NCBI GenBank assembly: GCA_001791045.1 | Contig: MGDT01000007.1 | Span: forward strand, 199,445-233,291 | Origin: Candidatus Uhrbacteria bacterium RIFCSPHIGHO2_01_FULL_63_20 | Lineage (GTDB): Bacteria; Patescibacteriota; Patescibacteriia; UBA9934; GWF2-40-263 | Reading direction: 5' to 3' | DNA: 33,847 bases | Notes under the pieces: generated by a model | Seen by the model: only the letters and a program-made list of their open reading frames with translations | What the model was told of the DNA's origin: nothing | Databases searched by the model: none | Shown: in pieces, positions 29,873-33,847 of the stretch | Layout of the letters: every line of letters starts with the position of its first letter | Numbering within the stretch: the stretch's first letter is position 1 | Made by a program: the position numbers and the translations under genes

Positions 29873-31237
29873 TCACCGGATACCGAGCGACTTCCTTCCC
29901 CGTAGCTCGCGGTGGTAGCGCACGGCGAAGCGATGGGATTCGTCGCGGGCCTTCTGGAACAGCTCCTTGCCGCGGTTCGCGACGCGGGCCAATTCCAAAT
30001 CCCCACGGTCATACACGAGGCGATCCTGCTTGCGGTCGAACCCTTTGGCGATGCCGATGAGCGGTACCTCGACCCCAAGCTCCTCCATGATGTGGCGCAC
30101 CGCGATCACCTGGCCCTCGCCCCCGTCGATCACCATGATTTCGGGGAGCGGCCAGCCGTCGCGACCCCCATTTGCTCCCCCCTTGGTAAGGGGGGAAAAC
30201 CGCTTCAGGCGTCGGCGCAGCACTTCGGCGAGCATGGCGAAGTCATTGCTCCCCTTCACCGTCTTGATCTTGAACTTGCGGTACTTGTCGCGAGCCGGCT
30301 TCCCTTCTTCGAACACCACCATCGAACCGACGGCGCTCGTGCCGGAGATGTTGCTGATGTCATACGCCTCGATGCGGCCGTCCAGGTCGATCATCCCCTC
30401 GGATGGGGTCTTTTCCAACGGCAATTCCACGTCCTCGCGCATGATGAGCGCCACGTCGCGGATGTGTTCGAGCGCGCTCATGTTGTTGCGCAACCGCGCC
30501 GCCTCCTCGAACCGCTCGGCCTTGGCCGCCGCCTTCATTTCCTTCTCCATCTGGCGGATGAGCACGGCCTTCTTCCCTTCGAAGAACAGGATGAGATGGC
30601 GGATGACGCGCTTGTAACTCTTCGCGTCCACGATCCCGGCGCACACGCCCAAACATTTGCCGATGTGCACGTTGAAACACGACCGAGTCCGTCCGGTGAC
30701 TTCGGGCGGGGAGCAATCGCTCCAGGGGATGCTGCGACGGACGAGGTCAAGCGCCTTGCGCAACGACGGTCCGCTCGTATACGGACCGAACACGGAGAGG
30801 TATTTCTTTTTCGCCTTCGCCGACAATTCGCGATCGAACGGATTGATCCCGTCCCGCTCGAGTTCCAACCCGCGCATGAGCAGCGGGCGAGGATATCTCT
30901 CGTTCGTGATGGCCAGATACAGGAACGTCTTGTCGTCGGTCATCAGCACGTTGTAATAGGGCTTTTTCGCCTTGATCTGGTTGGCCTCGAGCACGAGCGC
31001 CTCGATCACGGTGGGGGTCTCGATGAACTCGATGCGCGCAATGCGACCGACCATTTCGGCGATGCGGCCGTCGTGGGCCTTCACGAAATAGGACCCCACC
31101 CGCTTTTTGAGCGACGTGGCCTTCCCCACGTACAGGAGCGTGTCGGCCGCGTCGTAATAGAAATACACCCCGGGGGAATCGGGAAGCGCGCCTCCCTTGA
31201 TTTGTATGCCCGCGGGAATCATAATGGCGATAATCAT
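29873..31237 (-). CDS. uvrC: Excinuclease ABC subunit C, short form
   Basis: A 454-residue UvrC. The GIY-YIG domain has SPGVYFYYDAADTLLYVGKA and SLKKRVGSYF. CFNVHIGKCLGVCAG follows, then a UVR motif (AAKAERFEEAARLRNNMSAL) and the RNase H-like endonuclease domain with YDISNISGTSAVGSMVVFE and MVIDGGEGQ. The protein stops after SHRFAVRYHRELRGRKSLGIR, so the tandem helix-hairpin-helix domain of full-length UvrC (about 600 residues) is missing. UvrC cuts on both sides of DNA damage. Residues near 348-360 (SPLTKGGANGG) are encoded by a palindromic repeat at 30176-30196. ATG at 31222 is an alternative start. Confidence 0.93.
   Translation of the reverse strand: MIIAIMIPAGIQIKGGALPDSPGVYFYYDAADTLLYVGKATSLKKRVGSYFVKAHDGRIAEMVGRIARIEFIETPTVIEALVLEANQIKAKKPYYNVLMTDDKTFLYLAITNERYPRPLLMRGLELERDGINPFDRELSAKAKKKYLSVFGPYTSGPSLRKALDLVRRSIPWSDCSPPEVTGRTRSCFNVHIGKCLGVCAGIVDAKSYKRVIRHLILFFEGKKAVLIRQMEKEMKAAAKAERFEEAARLRNNMSALEHIRDVALIMREDVELPLEKTPSEGMIDLDGRIEAYDISNISGTSAVGSMVVFEEGKPARDKYRKFKIKTVKGSNDFAMLAEVLRRRLKRFSPLTKGGANGGRDGWPLPEIMVIDGGEGQVIAVRHIMEELGVEVPLIGIAKGFDRKQDRLVYDRGDLELARVANRGKELFQKARDESHRFAVRYHRELRGRKSLGIR
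30176..30196. repeat. Palindromic repeat inside uvrC
   Basis: TCCCCCCTT and AAGGGGGGA, a perfect 9-bp inverted repeat around GGT. It encodes FSPLTKGG in frame, in the loop before the WPLPEIMVIDGGEGQ strand. I recall this palindrome as a dispersed repeat in other bacteria; no second copy is seen in the window. Confidence 0.8.
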
Positions 31238-31255
31238 CTTAACCGCAATTTCGGT

Positions 31256-31699
31256 ATGAAGAAAGCGTCACTCCTCCTGTCCGCCCTTGCGCTCATCGGC
31301 GCCGGATGTTCCGCGGCCCCTCCGACTCCGACGGCGGTCACCCCTTCCCCGGAGCCGACGATCGCCGTAGGCGAACCGAATCCCGCTCCCCCCGCGGAGG
31401 AACCGACGCCGGCCCCGACGCCGACCGCTCCCGAGACGCTCAAGGTGAACATGGAGGTCGCGAACTTCTCCTTCGCGCCCAACGCCATCACGGCCAAGGC
31501 CGGGCAGAAGGTGGACGTCACGTTCGCCAAGAACGAAGGGTTCCACACCTTCGTGATCGACGGGGTCACGAAGCTTCCCATCGCCGTGGGGACCACCAAG
31601 TCGTTCATCGCGCCGACCAAGCCCGGGAGCTACCCGTTCTACTGCGACGTGGGCAGCCACCGCTCGATGGGCATGGAAGGGACGCTGATCGTTCAATAA
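31256..31699 (+). CDS. Exported cupredoxin-domain copper protein
   Basis: A 147-residue protein. A signal peptide ends at a lipobox-like ALIGAGC (Cys18), so it is probably a lipoprotein, although the -3 residue is unusual. A long Pro/Ala/Thr linker (about 20-60) leads to a plastocyanin-like domain. The copper ligands are the His in GFHTFVIDG and the Cys, His and Met in YCDVGSHRSMGMEG. Such proteins carry electrons or copper on the outer face of the membrane. The VKOR gene downstream starts after one base (TAA-T-GTG), suggesting a joint redox function. Confidence 0.88.
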   Translation: MKKASLLLSALALIGAGCSAAPPTPTAVTPSPEPTIAVGEPNPAPPAEEPTPAPTPTAPETLKVNMEVANFSFAPNAITAKAGQKVDVTFAKNEGFHTFVIDGVTKLPIAVGTTKSFIAPTKPGSYPFYCDVGSHRSMGMEGTLIVQ

Positions 31700-31700
31700 T

Positions 31701-32099
31701 GTGACGGCCTACGTGATCCTCTTCACCATGGCCGCGTTCGGGATCGCGGAGACGAGCTATCTCATCCGTACCCGCAAGGCCAACAAGCACGCCACCTGCC
31801 CGATCGGCGGCGGGTGCGCCACGGTGCTTGAAAGCAAGTACAACGCGCTGTTCGGCTTTCACAATGACATCCTCGGCCTCGCGTTCTACCTGGCCATGGC
31901 GCTCGTGACCGCGCTCACGGTGATCGGGGTGGAACCGATCGGCGCGTGGACGCGAGCCGCCACGTGGATGGTGGCCGGCGCGCTCGTCATGTCGGCCGCG
32001 TTCACCCTCATCCAATGGCGCATCCTCAAGGCCTGGTGCTTTTGGTGCCTCATGTCCGCCGGTACCGTGCTTGTGATGGCCGTAACGCTCGTCCTATGA
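31701..32099 (+). CDS. Second VKOR-family membrane protein
   Basis: A 132-residue membrane protein with about four helices. The loop cysteines are Cys33 and Cys39 in CPIGGGCATVLESKYNALFG, followed by FHNDILGLAFYL. The active-site CFWC is at 113-116. This is the VKOR core, shorter than the copy at 12892-13365 and unlike it in sequence. It is expected to form or move disulfide electrons at the membrane. It starts with GTG one base after the cupredoxin stop and overlaps the DoxX-like gene by 4 nt (ATGA). No thioredoxin-like partner is next to it. Confidence 0.85.
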   Translation: MTAYVILFTMAAFGIAETSYLIRTRKANKHATCPIGGGCATVLESKYNALFGFHNDILGLAFYLAMALVTALTVIGVEPIGAWTRAATWMVAGALVMSAAFTLIQWRILKAWCFWCLMSAGTVLVMAVTLVL

Positions 32100-32479
32100 C
32101 CAAGCCTTCCGCCTACCACATCATGCGCGTCGCGATGGGGATCACCTTCGCCTGGATCGGGATCCTCATCTTCAAGGAGCCGGAGTTCTGGGGCGGGTTC
32201 GTGCAGCCCTGGGCCGCCGGCCTTTTGCCCGTACCGCTCAAGGAGGCGATGATCGGCACGGCCGTGCTCGACCTGGCCATCGGCCTGCTGCTGCTCGTGG
32301 ACGCGTTCGTGTGGATCGTCGCGCTCGTCGCCACCCTCCACCTCGGGCTGGTCATCACCGTATCCGGCATCGACTCGGTCACCGTGCGCGACATCGGGCT
32401 GTTGGGCGCCGCGATCATGCTGTTTTGGGAAGACGCGCCTGAGTCGCTCAAGGCGAAGTTCCGCCGGTTCCAACACTAA
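32096..32479 (+). CDS. DoxX-like membrane protein in the cupredoxin operon
   Basis: A 127-residue protein with about four helices: RVAMGITFAWIGILIFKEP, MIGTAVLDLAIGLLLLVDAFVWIVALVATLH (in two parts) and DIGLLGAAIMLFW. The pattern of a first helix ending in WIGIL.FKEP and a second with GxxxxxLxxAIGLLLL suits DoxX-type proteins. The ATG overlaps the VKOR stop by 4 nt. The three genes form an operon of likely membrane redox proteins, ended by the hairpin at 32488-32519. The function is inferred from context. Confidence 0.7.
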   Translation: MTKPSAYHIMRVAMGITFAWIGILIFKEPEFWGGFVQPWAAGLLPVPLKEAMIGTAVLDLAIGLLLLVDAFVWIVALVATLHLGLVITVSGIDSVTVRDIGLLGAAIMLFWEDAPESLKAKFRRFQH

Positions 32480-32487
32480 GCGCGGGA

Positions 32488-32519
32488 ACCCGCCGTTGAC
32501 GAGACGGCGGTTTTCGTTT
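32488..32519 (+). terminator. Terminator of the cupredoxin-VKOR-DoxX operon
   Basis: CCGCCGT and ACGGCGG form a 7-bp stem with a 7-nt loop, followed by TTTTCGTTT. Confidence 0.85.
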
Positions 32520-32548
32520 AGAACAGGGGGGCTTACCCCGGAGGAACC

Positions 32549-33022
32549 ATGGGTGAGGATCCCGTGCAGACCGCGCCGGCTGCGGAAAAGCCGAGGGAGT
32601 ACTCCATCGAGGAGTTCGTCCATCACATGCGGCAGATCAAGATCCCGGAGTGGCAGTACGAGGACGTCGTCCGGAAATACGATCCACGGATGCCGCGCGA
32701 TCCCGCGTCACACTACGGCGAAGCGTGGAAGGAAATGGACGGATGGGATGGCGTGCTGGGACGCAAGCCGCGGCCGACGAAGAAGGCCCGCACTCGGAGG
32801 GCGGCGCCGGAGCCCGAAGTCCAGGAACCGGAACCGGTCCCCGCGGATCCGCCTTCGGACGTGTCGATTCCCGACGACATCGCGTCCGTCATTCCGGCGC
32901 AATCCGCGCCGCGCACGCAGATCGGATGGCCGCTGCCGCTTCCGCCCAATGAAGAGCGTCCATCAGAGGCGTTACAGAGGGTCATCCAGTGCTCCATCCC
33001 GAGCACGTGGAACGACGACTGA
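32549..33022 (+). CDS. Unknown protein with a GWDGVLG repeat-like motif
   Basis: A 157-residue protein. Residues 17-78 are folded, with YSIEEFVHHMRQIKIPEWQY and then PRDPASHYGEAWKEMDGWDGVLGRKP. This pattern (Pro-rich approach, Tyr, Trp, then GW and LG) recalls the integrase-repeat-unit motif seen in phage-type integrase fragments and some DNA-binding proteins (inference by eye). The rest is Pro/Glu-rich and probably disordered, with a basic stretch KPRPTKKARTRR. GGAGG lies 4 nt before the ATG, one of the few good ribosome binding sites here. It has its own terminator (33026-33055). No function is assigned. Confidence 0.7.
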   Translation: MGEDPVQTAPAAEKPREYSIEEFVHHMRQIKIPEWQYEDVVRKYDPRMPRDPASHYGEAWKEMDGWDGVLGRKPRPTKKARTRRAAPEPEVQEPEPVPADPPSDVSIPDDIASVIPAQSAPRTQIGWPLPLPPNEERPSEALQRVIQCSIPSTWNDD

Positions 33023-33025
33023 CGC

Positions 33026-33055
33026 AAAACGGACCCGATCTGGGCCCGTTTTTTT
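33026..33055. terminator. Terminator between convergent unknown gene and uvrA
   Basis: ACGGACCC and GGGCCCGT pair with one mismatch around GATCT, followed by seven T on the plus strand and four T on the minus strand, so it may act both ways. Confidence 0.8.
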
Positions 33056-33847
33056 CATCGCTTCAACGTCCGTTTGAGATACGCCCCGGTATGGCTCCTC
33101 GCGTTGCGCGCGATGTCCTCGGGCGTGCCGACGGCGACGATCTCCCCGCCCTTGTCCCCGCCTTCCGGACCCAGGTCGATGATCCAGTCCGCGGTCTTGA
33201 TGACGTCGAGGTTATGCTCGATCACCACCACCGTGTTTCCCTTCTTGACCAGGGTGTGGAGGACCTCGAGCAGCTTCCTGACGTCCGCGAAGTGGAGGCC
33301 CGTCGTCGGCTCGTCGAGCAGGTAGAGCGTCCGTCCCGTCGACCGCTTCGAGAGTTCGGAGGCGAGCTTCACGCGCTGCGCCTCGCCGCCCGAGAGCGTG
33401 GTGGCGCTCTGGCCGATCTTGAGGTAGCCGAGGCCGACTTCGACCAGCGTGTCGAATTTGTCCGCGACCGGCGGGATGTCCTTGAAGAACGCCGCCCCTT
33501 CCTCGACGGTCATTTCCAGCACCTGCCAGATGTTCTTTTCCTTGAACGTCACCTCGAGCGTCTCGCGGTCGAACCGCTTGCCGCGGCACACCTCGCACGC
33601 CACGTGCACGGTGGGGAGGAAGTGCATCTCGATCGCGATGGTGCCGTGGCCCTCGCAGTTCTCGCAGCGGCCGCCCGGCGTGTTGAAGCTGAAGCGCCCC
33701 GGCTTGTAGCCGCGGAACCGCGCCTCTTCGGTGGCCGCGTACAGGTCGCGGATCGGGCCCCAGGCGCCGGTGTAGGTAGCCGGATTAGAGCGCGGCGTGC
33801 GGCCGATGGGCCCTTGGTCTATCAGGATCGCCTTGTCGATGTACTCG
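33055..33847 (-). CDS. uvrA: Excinuclease ABC subunit A (C-terminal part; runs off the window end)
   Basis: The C-terminal ~264 residues of UvrA. Visible: [20 protein letters not shown] and SNPATYTG, the second zinc finger (CENCEGHG and CEVCRGKRF), the ABC signature [15 protein letters not shown], Walker [13 protein letters not shown] and the switch histidine in [12 protein letters not shown]. UvrA scans DNA for damage with UvrB. It reads to the window edge without a stop, so the N-terminal part lies outside. With uvrC 2 kb away, two of the three nucleotide-excision repair genes are close together. Confidence 0.97.
   Translation of the reverse strand, partial: EYIDKAILIDQGPIGRTPRSNPATYTGAWGPIRDLYAATEEARFRGYKPGRFSFNTPGGRCENCEGHGTIAIEMHFLPTVHVACEVCRGKRFDRETLEVTFKEKNIWQVLEMTVEEGAAFFKDIPPVADKFDTLVEVGLGYLKIGQSATTLSGGEAQRVKLASELSKRSTGRTLYLLDEPTTGLHFADVRKLLEVLHTLVKKGNTVVVIEHNLDVIKTADWIIDLGPEGGDKGGEIVAVGTPEDIARNARSHTGAYLKRTLKR

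Noticed and set aside
29912-31255. Long plus-strand frame leading into the cupredoxin gene
   Set aside because: It is antisense to uvrC; the true protein begins at the signal peptide at 31256.

Overview
The window looks like part of a chromosome of a Patescibacteria (Candidate Phyla Radiation) bacterium of fairly high GC, perhaps a Parcubacteria/Uhrbacteria-like lineage (inference; the class is uncertain). Reasons: very dense gene packing with many 4-nt stop/start overlaps, compact versions of universal enzymes, the typical set of a minimal type IV pilus, a TraG/VirB4-like ATPase with a coiled-coil partner, an ECF sigma/DUF5667/DUF5666 gene trio, VKOR-type disulfide enzymes instead of DsbB, and many genes without a Shine-Dalgarno sequence. 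TGA is used as an ordinary stop, so the UGA-Gly code of Gracilibacteria/Absconditabacteria does not apply.

Layout. 1-963 (-): a partial family 2 glycosyltransferase and a SpoU-type RNA methyltransferase. 1035-3276 (+): an RlmD-like rRNA methyltransferase and Era. 3356-6142 (-): a type IV pilus cluster (pilM, a lone receiver, a pseudopilin, prepilin peptidase). 6159-10578 (-): lepA, a nucleoside deoxyribosyltransferase-like gene, recJ and rnhA. 10631-13780 (-): an unknown gene, then a thioredoxin-like protein, VKOR, a small unknown and a beta-CASP RNase. 13815-15581 (+): tRNA-dihydrouridine synthase and two mini-proteins, with tRNA-Gln(CUG) and a candidate small RNA on the minus strand. 15622-20953 (-): coiled-coil protein, TraG-like ATPase, a CPR-type unknown and dnaX. 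20980-21752: a RAYT transposase bracketed by REP palindromes. 21762-23245 (-): cysS and a 32-codon ORF. 23311-26072 (-): ECF sigma, DUF5667 and DUF5666. 26158-28575 (-): mraZ, rsmH, ftsL and a membrane protein. 28777-33022: DoxX, a VapBC-like pair, uvrC, a cupredoxin/VKOR/DoxX operon and an unknown. 33055-33847 (-): partial uvrA.

The most unusual feature is the number of short palindromic or tandem repeats lying in frame inside conserved housekeeping genes. At least seven sites in six genes stand out (SpoU-type methyltransferase, rlmD twice, recJ, dus, cysS, uvrC), with a possible eighth in dnaX. Each falls in a loop between conserved motifs and leaves the catalytic residues intact. One family is the REP palindrome of the RAYT element found in the same window, where REP copies also supply the transposase's likely ribosome binding site and its stop codon. 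This recalls the Rickettsia palindromic elements, but with several unrelated families at once.

Other signals: a 30-nt sequence identical in two places, each time at the tip of a hairpin with a different stem; four GTGG repeats at exact 10-nt spacing over the mraZ promoter (a MraZ box); and a recurring -10 element (TATACT or TACAAT) 9-12 nt before start codons, suggesting leaderless mRNAs. All functional calls come from reading translations and motifs; no database search was run.
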